NCBI GenBank assembly: GCA_947474205.1
Contig: CANJIC010000017.1
Span: 1-16,225 of the forward strand
DNA length: 16,225 nucleotides
Direction of reading: 5' to 3'
From: Planctomycetaceae bacterium
GTDB lineage: Bacteria > Planctomycetota > Phycisphaerae > Phycisphaerales > SM1A02
In this document: in pieces, positions 1 through 7,291 of the stretch
How the letters are laid out: each line of letters begins with the position of its first letter
Position numbering within the stretch: position 1 is the stretch's first letter
Program-made: the position numbers and the translations under genes
The notes under the pieces: model-generated
The model's input: the letters and a program-made list of their open reading frames with translations, nothing else
Database searches by the model: none
What the model was told of the DNA's origin: nothing

Positions 1-597
1 CTGTTCGCTTCATTCATTATCACTGGCCATCAGTGGCTCTATGCGCAATCGTTGTGGCGCGACAACTCAACATGGCGCTATGGATTGATTGCGTTGGCGT
101 TGCTTTCATGGGCGGCGATTGATCATTGGGCTCATCGAGCAAGCGTTCCAACGAACCGTCTATTGCGCATGGCATTTTCACCCGCGCCGTTGCTTCTGAT
201 TGCTGGCATGCTATTACCTGATGCGTTGCTCGAGAAAAGCAAACTTGGCGTTGAGACTTTACGCACACAGTCTCAGGCGATTGCCCAAGCGCACACACTT
301 ATTGTGGACGCCAACATGGCGACATGCGTGGCCTACACCACAAAGAAATTTGATATGACCATCATTGGACCAGGCGGCGAGTTGGACAATGAATTGAAGT
401 TGCCCAATGAGCAGGCGCGCTTTATCACGCGCGAGCAAGTGCTGGCACAAATTGCGCTGGCGCAAAAAACTGGCAGCGTTGCGTTGGTGATTACGCGCGA
501 TGATTTGAAAGCGTTTCAAGCTCCTGGCGCGCCCAAGACACAAAGTGAATGTATTGACGGCGATGTTTCCGTGGCGTTGTTTGCGCAAGTGAAATAG
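1..597 (+). CDS. C-terminal part of an ArnT/PMT-like membrane glycosyltransferase (5' truncated)
   Basis: The frame is open from the first base with no in-frame stop, so this is the 3' end of a gene that begins before the window. About 198 residues are visible. They begin with hydrophobic segments (an LFASFIITGHQWLY-like stretch, then two further helices around GLIALALLSWAAI and APLLLIAGMLL). A soluble tail follows, with GPGGELDNELKLP and ARFITREQVLAQI near a VALVI strand. That tail resembles the C-terminal periplasmic domain of ArnT and related GT39/GT83 enzymes, which move a sugar from a polyprenyl-phosphate carrier to lipid A or protein at the outer face of the inner membrane. The catalytic N-terminal part is outside the window, so substrate cannot be inferred. 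The gene ends 7 bp from the convergent GNAT gene, leaving no room for a terminator. The family call rests on the tail alone and is moderate. Confidence 0.6.
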   Translation: MFASFIITGHQWLYAQSLWRDNSTWRYGLIALALLSWAAIDHWAHRASVPTNRLLRMAFSPAPLLLIAGMLLPDALLEKSKLGVETLRTQSQAIAQAHTLIVDANMATCVAYTTKKFDMTIIGPGGELDNELKLPNEQARFITREQVLAQIALAQKTGSVALVITRDDLKAFQAPGAPKTQSECIDGDVSVALFAQVK

Positions 598-604
598 CGC
601 GCCG

Positions 605-1054
605 TTACGCCAACAGTTGATCCACCAGCACGGCGCACGGAGTGGATTGACGATATTCAAATCCCAGCTTGGAATAAAATGGCTTTGCCTCATCGCGCGC
701 GTCAAGCAACAGCGCTGGAATGCCAAGACGTTTGGCCTCGCGCGCTAGAAATTGCAACATGGCGCGGCCCGCCCCGCCACCGCGCAGTGGTTTGGTCACC
801 ACCAAATCATCCACGCGCAAATGCGAGCCGCGGGACAAGCCGTGGCTGTGATGAACGCCTGCGAGTGAAATTAATTTTGCATTGGTGAATCCGCCAACCA
901 GTCGATAGCCGTTGGTCGACGCAATGGCGCGCACCGTCTCCACAAAAGTTTCTCGATTTAATTCTTTGCGCAGTTCATGCATAAGATCAAACGCGCTTGC
1001 AATGTCTTGGTCCGATTCAAGCCAGCGAAATACATAAGAACTTGCATTGATCAT
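605..1054 (-). CDS. GNAT-family N-acetyltransferase
   Basis: This 149-residue protein has the length of a single Gcn5-related N-acetyltransferase domain. The acetyl-CoA pyrophosphate-binding motif A is clear: strand VDDLVVT, then RGGGAGRAML, matching the R/Q-x-x-G-x-G/A pattern (about residues 82-100). Motif B is visible as ALLLDARDEAKPFYSKLGFEYR (about 115-136), where the FYxKLGF signature is typical. The family transfers acetyl from acetyl-CoA to an amine; the substrate cannot be told from sequence. The chosen start is an ATG at 1052-1054 with no recognisable Shine-Dalgarno site. Upstream on the same strand lie the 12-bp repeat array and then the patatin-like gene, so any shared transcript would have to cross the repeats. 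The protein has no signal peptide and should be cytoplasmic. Confidence 0.88.
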   Translation of the reverse strand: MINASSYVFRWLESDQDIASAFDLMHELRKELNRETFVETVRAIASTNGYRLVGGFTNAKLISLAGVHHSHGLSRGSHLRVDDLVVTKPLRGGGAGRAMLQFLAREAKRLGIPALLLDARDEAKPFYSKLGFEYRQSTPCAVLVDQLLA

Positions 1055-1101
1055 GGCGCCAACTTACCAATGTTTGCGCCGTGATTCACGCGGCAACGAT
1101 T

Positions 1102-1221
1102 GGGCGTTTGCTTGGGCGTTTACTTAGACGTTTACTTGGGCGTTTACTTAGGCGTTTACTTAGGCGTTTACTTAGGCGTTTACTTAGGCGTTTACTTAGG
1201 CGTTTGCTTAGGCGTTTACTT
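1102..1221. repeat. 12-bp tandem repeat, ten copies
   Basis: Ten head-to-tail copies of a 12-bp unit, consensus AGGCGTTTACTT. Copies 5-8 and 10 are identical; the first four and the ninth carry one or two substitutions (GGG for AGG, TTTGC for TTTAC, AGACG for AGGCG). The array fills much of the spacer between the stop of the patatin-like gene (1264) and the start of the GNAT gene (1054). Because 12 is a multiple of 3, two plus-strand frames stay open through it (LLRR and GVYL periods). No neighbouring gene enters the array in an open frame: the minus frames of both flanking genes meet TAA in each unit. It is best read as a non-coding minisatellite with recent expansion of the central identical copies. 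Confidence 0.95.
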
Positions 1222-1263
1222 AGGCATCCAAGCGCGTATTTGCCCAAAAACAATTGCCAGCCA

Positions 1264-2481
1264 TTACGGAACTTCGGACATCCACGAGGCTGGGTCCTTA
1301 CCCATTTTCTCGCCTAAATCAGCGAGATTTTCCATGGTTTCCTTAATGAATATGCCTTCTTGTGGCGGGCGCCACGAATCAGGAATGGCGACAAGATGAA
1401 CCTCGCATTTGCCTTCGCCGCGCAACGTGGTTAACTCCGCGTGCGCCACCAAATGGCGCAAGCCAACAATAGTGGCGGCGCGAATTCCAACTTCAACGCT
1501 GCGACCAATAATGGCCGGCCACGTTGGCTGAATGGTTTGCGGCACCGCGTTGAATTGATTATTCAGAATCACCCAGTAGCGCGTGGTGGGAATTGGCAAA
1601 TCAGGATGCAAGCGCTTCCACGTCACGCCAAAAGAATATTCGCGCTTCATGCGCGCGCCGTACATGACGTTGCCCACCACGCCGCCGTCGCAATACATGC
1701 TGCCATTGATTTCGCGTGGTGGAAACGCGCCGGGAATTCCACTTGAAGCAAGAAGCATTCGATTCAGCGTTTCGTAGTCGCCGCTTTTGTTGGCGCGAAT
1801 GGCCTCTTCTGAAACAGCAAACGCGCGCGGTTGCCCCATGTCTAAATCTGTCGTGTTGACGGCCAACACGCGGCCAGCTTGCGCCTCTTTAGCCATGGCC
1901 GCCACCATTTGTGGAGTGATGGCGTTGCGCAATTCGCGCTCTAAACCAGGCACTTCCGCGAATGATTCATTGGCTGGAAGAAAGTACAACAAGCCGCGGG
2001 TCTTCACCATGTCTGGTTGTGGATTTCTATAAAAGCTCACAACCTGATCAATACTTTCAGCTGTGCCCACAAAGATAAACGGCGCTATCAACGCGCCGGT
2101 GCTCACACCACTGACCACATCAAACTTAGGCATGGACATTGGTCCCGCGGGGAGCGTGTTCCAACCCTTCAGATAGCCGGCGCCAAATGCTCCCCAATCA
2201 CCACCGCCAGAAACCACTAGCACATCAACCGTGACCGGAATTTTACTTTTGCCATCGGCGAAATCTTTTTGCTTGGCCGCGACATGCTCCACCAAATCAA
2301 CGATCAGTTTCTTGGTGACCATTTCCACTTTGACCGCGTCCGCATCTCTACGCGCCGTCAGAGCTTCGCTTGTCTCAATGGGTCGCTGCCGCGCGCATGC
2401 GCCACACACCATAGCGGTTCCAATGAATACCAGGCACATTTGCAAAGATATTGAACTACGGATTTCCTTTAAAGATTTCAT
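1264..2481 (-). CDS. Patatin-like phospholipase with N-terminal export signal
   Basis: The 405-residue product has the full patatin catalytic set. The oxyanion-hole glycine loop is SGGGDWGAFG (residues 91-100), the nucleophile elbow is GVSTG with Ser127, and the dyad aspartate is Asp265 in CDGGVVG. Patatins are Ser-Asp lipid acyl hydrolases acting on phospholipids or other acyl esters. Residues 1-28 form a basic stretch and a hydrophobic core (LQMCLVFIGTAMV) ending at CGAC, so the protein is probably exported. Cys29 might be lipidated, but the lipobox is not canonical. The start is the ATG at 2479-2481, which places the signal at the N terminus. The stop (TAA) is followed by the 12-bp array. 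The substrate is unknown, and nothing nearby suggests a secretion system or an immunity partner. Confidence 0.88.
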   Translation of the reverse strand: MKSLKEIRSSISLQMCLVFIGTAMVCGACARQRPIETSEALTARRDADAVKVEMVTKKLIVDLVEHVAAKQKDFADGKSKIPVTVDVLVVSGGGDWGAFGAGYLKGWNTLPAGPMSMPKFDVVSGVSTGALIAPFIFVGTAESIDQVVSFYRNPQPDMVKTRGLLYFLPANESFAEVPGLERELRNAITPQMVAAMAKEAQAGRVLAVNTTDLDMGQPRAFAVSEEAIRANKSGDYETLNRMLLASSGIPGAFPPREINGSMYCDGGVVGNVMYGARMKREYSFGVTWKRLHPDLPIPTTRYWVILNNQFNAVPQTIQPTWPAIIGRSVEVGIRAATIVGLRHLVAHAELTTLRGEGKCEVHLVAIPDSWRPPQEGIFIKETMENLADLGEKMGKDPASWMSEVP

Positions 2482-2523
2482 CGAGGGTAAAGATAATGTC
2501 GAACAATCGAATTGGCAAGAAGT

Positions 2524-2745
2524 TCACCGTTGCAAAGACTCATCGCCAAAATATGGGTTTGTGCACAGGAACTTGTGGGCAGGATCTTGCGCACATCACG
2601 CTTGTGGATTGGCGATTGAATCTGCATAGCTTACGCGGGGCGCACGAATGCCATCAAAGTCGCTCAAGAAAATCTCAATCAACTTTGGATCAAAGGCCTT
2701 GCTGAATTTAAATGGCGTGAAATGACCTAGCAAGTCGCTTGTAAA
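2524..2745 (-). pseudogene. Coding-like stretch interrupted by TGA codons; possible gene remnant
   Basis: On the minus strand a frame opens after a TAA at 2746-2748 and reads protein-like sequence: LGHFTPFKFSKAF, DPKLIEIFLSDFDG, IRAPRVSYADSIANPQA. It meets a TGA at 2596-2598, continues with CAQDPAHKFLCTNPYFGDESLQR, and meets a second TGA at 2524-2526. Codon choice (AAG, TTG, GAT, GCC) resembles the neighbouring genes. There is no ATG; a TTG at 2731-2733 is the only plausible start and has no ribosome-binding site. The frame happens to be that of the patatin-like gene downstream, which starts at 2481 with its own signal sequence. I do not recognise the family. It may be a decayed small gene or chance composition. 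Nothing else could be supported in the 290 bp between the patatin-like gene and the tRNA. Confidence 0.22.
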
Positions 2746-2773
2746 TTAGCCAACACAGCAATGCGCAAATCAA

Positions 2774-2846
2774 AGCCACCTATCGGAATCGAACCGACAA
2801 CCTCATGATTACAAATCAAGTGCTCTACCAATTGAGCTAAGGTGGC
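2774..2846 (-). tRNA. tRNA-Thr (anticodon UGU)
   Basis: The reverse strand folds as a standard 73-nt tRNA without an encoded CCA. The acceptor arm is GCCACCT pairing with AGGTGGC, and the D arm is GCTC/GAGC around AATTGGTA. The anticodon loop is TTTGTAA, giving anticodon TGT. The T arm has the loop TTCGATT closed by GTCGG/CCGAT, with one G-T wobble. The G1-C72 and C2-G71 pairs fit known threonine identity elements. The anticodon stem CTTGA/TCATG carries a U-U mismatch at the second pair (positions 28-42), which is slightly irregular. The gene lies 57 bp after the mnmG stop on the same strand and could be co-transcribed with it. Confidence 0.95.
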
Positions 2847-2903
2847 GAACAGTGAAAGCAATTGGCCAAGGCGCTCCATCGGCGAACTGACCTAGTAATT
2901 TAG

Positions 2904-4859
2904 TCAGGCAAGAGTACCGTGGCGGCGCAAAGCGAGCGCGACAAGGGTGACATCGGCGGGATTCACTCCGGCAAGGCGACCAGCTTGGCCCAGGGTTGTG
3001 GGCTTGTGGCGCTTGATCACCTCGGCGGCCTCGCCGCGCAGTCCACGCACTTGCATCACATCAAATTCACGGGGAATTGGCACGTTTTCGCTCTCTTTTT
3101 GACGGCGAATGTCGGTGCGTTGATGCGCCAAATAGCCCAAGTAGCGCAAATCCGTGGAGACCCGCGCGAGCAATTTCATGTCCACGCCCGCCGCGCACAC
3201 GCTGGCGAGTTCTTGAAGCGTGGCTTCGGGGCGGCGCGCCCATTCGTTGGCGCGAACGCCGTTTATTTTTCCATCGTTCAGCGCCAAGCGAATCACCTCA
3301 ATGGCGCGCTGACGAAGTTGGTACGCGCTCCACTGCGCGTCGCCAACCAAACCATATTCGCGACCAAGGGGCGTAAGGCGCGTGTCGGCGTTGTCGGCGC
3401 GCAAAGAAAGTCTGTGCTCAGCGCGACTGGTGAACATGCGATACGGCTCGCGCGGCATGCGCACAACCAAGTCATCAAGCAACACGCCAAGATACGCCTG
3501 GTCGCGGCCCAAACGAATTGCTTCAAGACCAAGCGCGCGGCGCGCGGCGTTCAAACCCGCGACCAAACCTTGCGCCGCGGCTTCTTCATATCCACTTGTT
3601 CCATTGATTTGCCCCGCAAGAAAAAGTCCCGGCACTAATTTTGTTTCGGCCGTGGAGTCAAGTTGATGCGGCCACACCATGTCGTACTCAACGGCGTAGC
3701 CATAGCGCAGAATTTTGGCGTGCTCGCAGCCACGCATGCCTTTGACAATTCCATCCTGCACTTCGGCGGGCAAACTTGTTGAAATGCCGTTGCAATAAAT
3801 TTCGTTGGTGAACAAACATTCCGGCTCCAAGAACACGCCGTGATGATCGCGCTCGGCGAAGCGCACCACTTTGTCCTCCAGGCTTGGGCAGTAGCGCGGA
3901 CCGCATTCGGCCTCCATTTCGCCTGCATACATGGGCGCCCGGTGCAAATTGGCGCGCACCAAATCGTGAATGGCGGCGCTGGTTTCGGTTTGGCGGCACT
4001 CCACTTGCGGCAACTTTGGAAACGCGCTGTCAATGGTCATGTCACTGAACATCTGCGGAACTTCATCGCCCCACTGCGGTTTCAAGTTGTCCCAGTCAAG
4101 AGTTTCTTTGGCCAAGCGCGGCGGCGTACCGGTTTTCAAGCGGCCAAGTTCAAAGCCCATTGAAATGAGCGCGGCGGAAATTCCAACCGCGCTGCCTTCG
4201 CCAACTCGCCCGCCAGCGGTTTTGGTTTCGCCGGTGTGCATCAGCGCGCGCATGAATGTGCCGGTGGTCAACACCACACTCTTGGCGGCGATGTCAATGG
4301 CGCCATGCGAAGCGGAAGAATTTTCATCCGCCACAAAAATAGGTTGCGCTTGTTGCGCTTGCGTTTCATTTGCCGCGAGCAAGGCCTGATCCAAAATAAA
4401 TTTGCGCGCCCCCGCCGCAAGCGTGACACCAACGCACACTCCATCGCGTGTTTGAATTTTGTCCACGGTGCCAGCCCACACATGCACGCCGGCGCGCGCC
4501 ACAATGCGCTGCACTTCGGCGGGATACGCGTGCTTGTCGCACTGGGCGCGCGGGCCCCACACCGCGGGACCTTTGGACGCGTTGAGCACGCGAAATTGAA
4601 TGCCCGCGTGATCGGTGGCCTCCGCCATAACGCCGCCAAGCGCGTCAATTTCCCGCACCATTTGTCCCTTGGCCAGACCACCAATCGCTGGATTGCAACT
4701 CATGGCGCCAATGCGGGTTGGATCCATTGTGATCAAGAGCACGCGCGCGCTTGCCTGGTTGGAATTTGGATCGGCCGCGCCCAAAACGCGCGCTGCGGCG
4801 CACGCAGCTTCAACGCCAGCGTGTCCACCACCAATCACTATGACATCAAACGATTCCAT
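2904..4859 (-). CDS. mnmG: tRNA uridine-5-carboxymethylaminomethyl modification enzyme, FAD subunit (MnmG/GidA)
   Basis: MnmG works with the GTPase MnmE to install the cmnm5 group on wobble U34 of several tRNAs. It uses FAD, NADH, 5,10-methylene-THF and glycine, in the cytoplasm. The 651-residue protein starts with the Rossmann motif VIGGGHAGVEAA (residues 8-19). It carries the catalytic-loop cysteine in SCNPAIGG (Cys55), then LKTGTPPRL (241-249) and the second conserved cysteine in GPRYCPSLEDK (Cys324). Further on are FLAGQINGTSGYEEAAAQG and PREPYRMFTSRAEHRLSLR, and the C-terminal MnmE-binding helical domain ends in VTLVALALRRHG. Compared with the E. coli protein it has two extra segments, near residues 26-38 and about 153-188. 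The ATG at 4857-4859 puts the Rossmann motif at the usual distance. It is divergent from pepA; the stop is followed by tRNA-Thr. Confidence 0.97.
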   Translation of the reverse strand: MESFDVIVIGGGHAGVEAACAAARVLGAADPNSNQASARVLLITMDPTRIGAMSCNPAIGGLAKGQMVREIDALGGVMAEATDHAGIQFRVLNASKGPAVWGPRAQCDKHAYPAEVQRIVARAGVHVWAGTVDKIQTRDGVCVGVTLAAGARKFILDQALLAANETQAQQAQPIFVADENSSASHGAIDIAAKSVVLTTGTFMRALMHTGETKTAGGRVGEGSAVGISAALISMGFELGRLKTGTPPRLAKETLDWDNLKPQWGDEVPQMFSDMTIDSAFPKLPQVECRQTETSAAIHDLVRANLHRAPMYAGEMEAECGPRYCPSLEDKVVRFAERDHHGVFLEPECLFTNEIYCNGISTSLPAEVQDGIVKGMRGCEHAKILRYGYAVEYDMVWPHQLDSTAETKLVPGLFLAGQINGTSGYEEAAAQGLVAGLNAARRALGLEAIRLGRDQAYLGVLLDDLVVRMPREPYRMFTSRAEHRLSLRADNADTRLTPLGREYGLVGDAQWSAYQLRQRAIEVIRLALNDGKINGVRANEWARRPEATLQELASVCAAGVDMKLLARVSTDLRYLGYLAHQRTDIRRQKESENVPIPREFDVMQVRGLRGEAAEVIKRHKPTTLGQAGRLAGVNPADVTLVALALRRHGTLA

Positions 4860-4914
4860 TTCCCTAGCCTAGCGAAGATTCGCGCGCGGCAGAAATGTTC
4901 TTGGCAACGCAATC

Positions 4915-4950
4915 GGCAAGCATGGCAAGCACGACAAGCACGGCGAAAGA
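4915..4950. repeat. 9-bp short tandem repeat in the mnmG-pepA divergent spacer
   Basis: Three 9-bp units (GGCAAGCAT, GGCAAGCAC, GACAAGCAC) and a fourth partial one (GGCGAAAGA) run head to tail between the divergent mnmG and pepA starts. It could serve as repeated protein-binding sites or be simple slippage. No function can be assigned. Confidence 0.6.
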
Positions 4951-4955
4951 ACACA

Positions 4956-4992
4956 CGCCATTTTTTTACAAATGTGCGGCTGGCAAATGGCG
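4956..4992. promoter_or_regulatory. 8-bp inverted repeat in the mnmG-pepA divergent spacer
   Basis: CGCCATTT at 4956-4963 and AAATGGCG at 4985-4992 are perfect reverse complements with 21 bp between them. They sit between two divergent promoters and upstream of the pepA start at 5034. The spacing would suit a dimeric DNA-binding protein better than a hairpin terminator. The rest of the 174-bp spacer shows no confident promoter elements. Confidence 0.3.
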
Positions 4993-5033
4993 CGACTTAA
5001 ACTTGCCATGGCTGACATGCTTACACTTGCCGC

Positions 5034-6506
5034 ATGTATCAAACTATCAAAGTTGGTCGCGCCACAAAGCCTGTCACCGTGATCTGCGTCTTCGCTGGCG
5101 ACAAAGCCGTGCGCGGCTCCAAGCACGCTGGCGCAATCGAAATTGCGCTTGCTCATCCAGGCTTCCGCGCCGACAACGGTGAAGTGGTTGCGGCCGGAAA
5201 AAATACGTTGGCGCTTGGACTAGGCGATAAGAAAACATTCTCGCTAGACAGCATGCGGATTGCTGGCGCGCGTTTGGTGAAAGTGTTGGCGCGCATGAAA
5301 GTGACGGCCATTGACGTTGAACTTTTCGCTCAGGTTGACAAACGCTCCACCGCGATTGACGCGCTTGGCCAAAGCCTTGCGGAAGGAATTGCGCTGGCCG
5401 CTTGGCGCTTTGACAACTTCGACGGCAAGGCCACCAAGAAGTCCGCCAAACTTTCACAACTTGATTTGCACAGCGACGAAAAAATATTCTTGGCGGGTTT
5501 GACGCGCGGCGTCACCATTGCCGCCAGCGTGAATCAGGCGCGCGCAATGGCCGCCACACCGCCGAACATTTGCAATCCGGATTGGGTGGCGCAACAAGCC
5601 AAGAAAATCGGGCGCGCCAGTGGTTTGCGCACGCGCGTGATTGGCTTCAAAGAGGCGCAAAAACTGGGCATGGGCGGCATTGTCAACGTGGGCAAAGCCA
5701 GCGCGTCCAAGCCGTGCATGATTGTGTTGGAACATCGGCCGCGCGCAATTTCCGCGCGCGTAAAAACGGAGCACATTGTTCTGGTTGGAAAAACAATCAC
5801 CTATGACACCGGCGGCTATTCGCTGAAGGTGAACAACGGCATGAAGGGAATGAAGTACGACAAGTGCGGCGGCATGGCGGTGATTGGCGCAATGCAAGCT
5901 ATTGCGGCGCTGAAGTTGCCCATTCGCGTGACCGGCATTTTGCCCACGGCGGAAAATATGGTGGGCGGCGACAGCTATCGGCCCGACGACATTATCACTA
6001 TGCACAATGGCGTCACGGTTGAAGTGACCAACACCGACGCCGAGGGTCGCTTGGTGCTGGCCGACGCGCTGAGTTTTGCATGCAGCGATTTGAAACCGAC
6101 CGCAATTATTGATCTGGCAACTCTCACGGGCGGCGTGGTGGTTGCGCTTGGACATTTTTGCGCGGGATTGTTTTGTGAGAACGACGCGCTGCGTCGCCGC
6201 GTGAAAGACGCCGCCGTCACCACGGGTGAATCTGTGTGGCGCTTGCCGTTGTGGAAAGAGCACCGCGATTTCATGCGCGGGCAACACGCTGATTTAATCA
6301 ACAGCAATCCGCAGCGCTCGGCGCATCCTATTCAGGGCGCCGCGTTCTTAAGTTTCTTTGTGGATGAATCCGTGCCGTGGTGCCACTTGGATATCGCGGG
6401 CGTGGCCAACTCAGATAGCAATCAAGACGTGTGCGCGGCGGGACCAACCGGTTGGGGCGTGCGAACATTGGTGGAGTTGCTCACGCGTTGGTCTAGCGCG
6501 CTGTAG
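5034..6506 (+). CDS. pepA: Leucyl aminopeptidase, M17 family (PepA)
   Basis: M17 aminopeptidases are cytosolic, two-metal enzymes that remove N-terminal residues such as leucine from peptides, usually as hexamers. The 490-residue length is normal. The N-terminal macro-like domain occupies roughly residues 1-150. The C-terminal catalytic domain keeps all five metal ligands: Lys253 and Asp258 (VGKTITYDTGG), Asp276 (KYDKCGG), and Asp335 and Glu337 in the signature NTDAEGRL (333-340). Catalytic Lys265 and Arg339 are also present. The ATG at 5034 is the first start after an in-frame TGA at 5013, so the N terminus is well defined; no clear Shine-Dalgarno precedes it. It is divergent from mnmG and convergent with rpiB. 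The last codons and the TAG stop form the beginning of a three-copy degenerate repeat. Some PepA proteins also bind DNA; nothing here tests that. Confidence 0.96.
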   Translation: MYQTIKVGRATKPVTVICVFAGDKAVRGSKHAGAIEIALAHPGFRADNGEVVAAGKNTLALGLGDKKTFSLDSMRIAGARLVKVLARMKVTAIDVELFAQVDKRSTAIDALGQSLAEGIALAAWRFDNFDGKATKKSAKLSQLDLHSDEKIFLAGLTRGVTIAASVNQARAMAATPPNICNPDWVAQQAKKIGRASGLRTRVIGFKEAQKLGMGGIVNVGKASASKPCMIVLEHRPRAISARVKTEHIVLVGKTITYDTGGYSLKVNNGMKGMKYDKCGGMAVIGAMQAIAALKLPIRVTGILPTAENMVGGDSYRPDDIITMHNGVTVEVTNTDAEGRLVLADALSFACSDLKPTAIIDLATLTGGVVVALGHFCAGLFCENDALRRRVKDAAVTTGESVWRLPLWKEHRDFMRGQHADLINSNPQRSAHPIQGAAFLSFFVDESVPWCHLDIAGVANSDSNQDVCAAGPTGWGVRTLVELLTRWSSAL

Positions 6507-6701
6507 TTGCGCAGGTTGTCGCGCATGCGCGGAGAATTTTTTACGTTGCCCACAACTTTTTAATATGCGCGTTGTTGTGACGCCAGTTGCCGCGCATGCG
6601 CGACGCAATTTTGTTTTTCACAACTTTTTAATAAGCGCGCTGTAGTTGCGCGGGTTACCGCACATGCGTGGAGAAATTGTTGCGTTGTCACAAATTTGAA
6701 A
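6495..6701 (+). repeat. Three-copy degenerate ~70-bp tandem repeat covering the pepA stop codon
   Basis: Units lie at 6495-6565, 6566-6633 and 6634-6701. Unit 1 begins inside pepA and includes its last codons and stop. Units 1 and 3 share the same first 18 bases (AGCGCGCTGTAGTTGCGC). Each unit then has a GCATGC-type palindromic core (GCGCATGCGC in units 1 and 2), followed by a T-rich tract and a CACAA motif. The clearest copy is GCAATTTTGTTTTTCACAAC in unit 2. The array fills the convergent spacer between pepA and rpiB. Its core matches the arrays at 12722-12889 and, on the opposite strand, 14705-14856. No ordinary terminator is obvious here. Confidence 0.85.
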
Positions 6702-6730
6702 TGGCGGCGAAGTCGCCGCGCGCCTGACGC

Positions 6731-7192
6731 TTATTTGGGCGCCGACGGATCGTGTCCGTTTTCAATCATCGTAATCTTGGCCAAGCGACGCTCATGACGG
6801 CCGCCATCAAACGCGGTGCGAAACCAAATGTCCACAATGCGTTTCATAAGCGTTTGCCCCAACAAGTCGGCGCTGAGGCACAACACATTGGCGTCGTTAT
6901 GCGTGCGGCTAAGTTGAGCGCTGAGTTCATCCTGCGCCAAAGCGGCGCGAATACCCTTGATTTTGTTGGCTGCGATGCACATGCCAATGCCAGTTCCGCA
7001 AATTAAAATTCCACGGTCGGCGCTGCCATTAGCAACGGAGCTGGCCACATGCCACGCGGCGTCTGGATAGTCGCACATTTGGCCGCCGCAATCGCCCAAC
7101 AAATTCACGTCGTGGCCATCGCTACGAAGTTGCGTCATCAATGTCTGCGCAACTTGATTGCCGCGATGATCAGAACCTAGAACAACTTTCAT
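6731..7192 (-). CDS. rpiB: Ribose-5-phosphate isomerase B (RpiB/LacAB family)
   Basis: RpiB interconverts ribose 5-phosphate and ribulose 5-phosphate in the cytosolic pentose phosphate pathway. The 153-residue product has the family's usual length and motifs: GSDHRG near the N terminus (Asp8, His9), the catalytic cysteine in LICGTGIGM (Cys65), and RTHNDANVL (His98) in the phosphate/substrate-binding region. I chose the ATG at 7190-7192 because MKVVLGSDHRG is the conserved beginning. A start 10 codons upstream would add an unsupported tail (MHCQRDTGIA). It lies about 100 bp after the stop of the YwlE-like phosphatase gene on the same strand, as in the ywlE-ywlF (rpiB) neighbourhood of Bacillus, so the pair may be an operon. 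Alternatives within the family, such as a galactose-6-phosphate or allose-phosphate isomerase, are less likely given the context. Confidence 0.93.
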   Translation of the reverse strand: MKVVLGSDHRGNQVAQTLMTQLRSDGHDVNLLGDCGGQMCDYPDAAWHVASSVANGSADRGILICGTGIGMCIAANKIKGIRAALAQDELSAQLSRTHNDANVLCLSADLLGQTLMKRIVDIWFRTAFDGGRHERRLAKITMIENGHDPSAPK

Positions 7193-7291
7193 TGCGATAC
7201 CTGTGTCGCGTTGGCAATGCACGCGGCGTTTGTGGCGCGTTTGACTTGCGCCGCGAATGTTGTTCCCACAATCAATTTCATTGACGCTCCA

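Noticed and set aside
1081..1399. Two plus-strand frames with LLRR- or GVYL-type periodic protein
   Set aside because: They are the translation of the 12-bp repeat; no conserved flanks or ribosome-binding site, and they run antisense into the patatin-like gene.
2596..2598. TGA followed by TGT read as selenocysteine
   Set aside because: The frame has no good start, a second TGA follows 24 codons later, and no SECIS-like hairpin or sel genes are visible.
2496..2705. 69-codon plus-strand frame (MSNNRIGKKFTVAKTHRQ...) with a GAGG upstream
   Set aside because: The opposite strand reads more like protein over the same bases, and the C-terminal part is low-quality Arg/Ser/Gln-rich sequence.
2714..2897. 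GACCTAG direct repeats on both sides of tRNA-Thr as an integration scar
   Set aside because: Only seven exact bases are shared, neither copy matches the tRNA 3' end, and no integrase is present.
4236..5000. Long plus-strand frame antisense to mnmG
   Set aside because: mnmG is unambiguous; the antisense frame is His/Arg/Ala-rich shadow sequence caused by GC-biased codons.
5008..5082. Short upstream frame starting MADMLTLAAC overlapping the pepA start
   Set aside because: No ribosome-binding site and no evidence of conservation; out of frame with pepA.
5454..6287. Long minus-strand frame antisense to pepA
   Set aside because: pepA has all catalytic residues on the other strand; this is a shadow frame.
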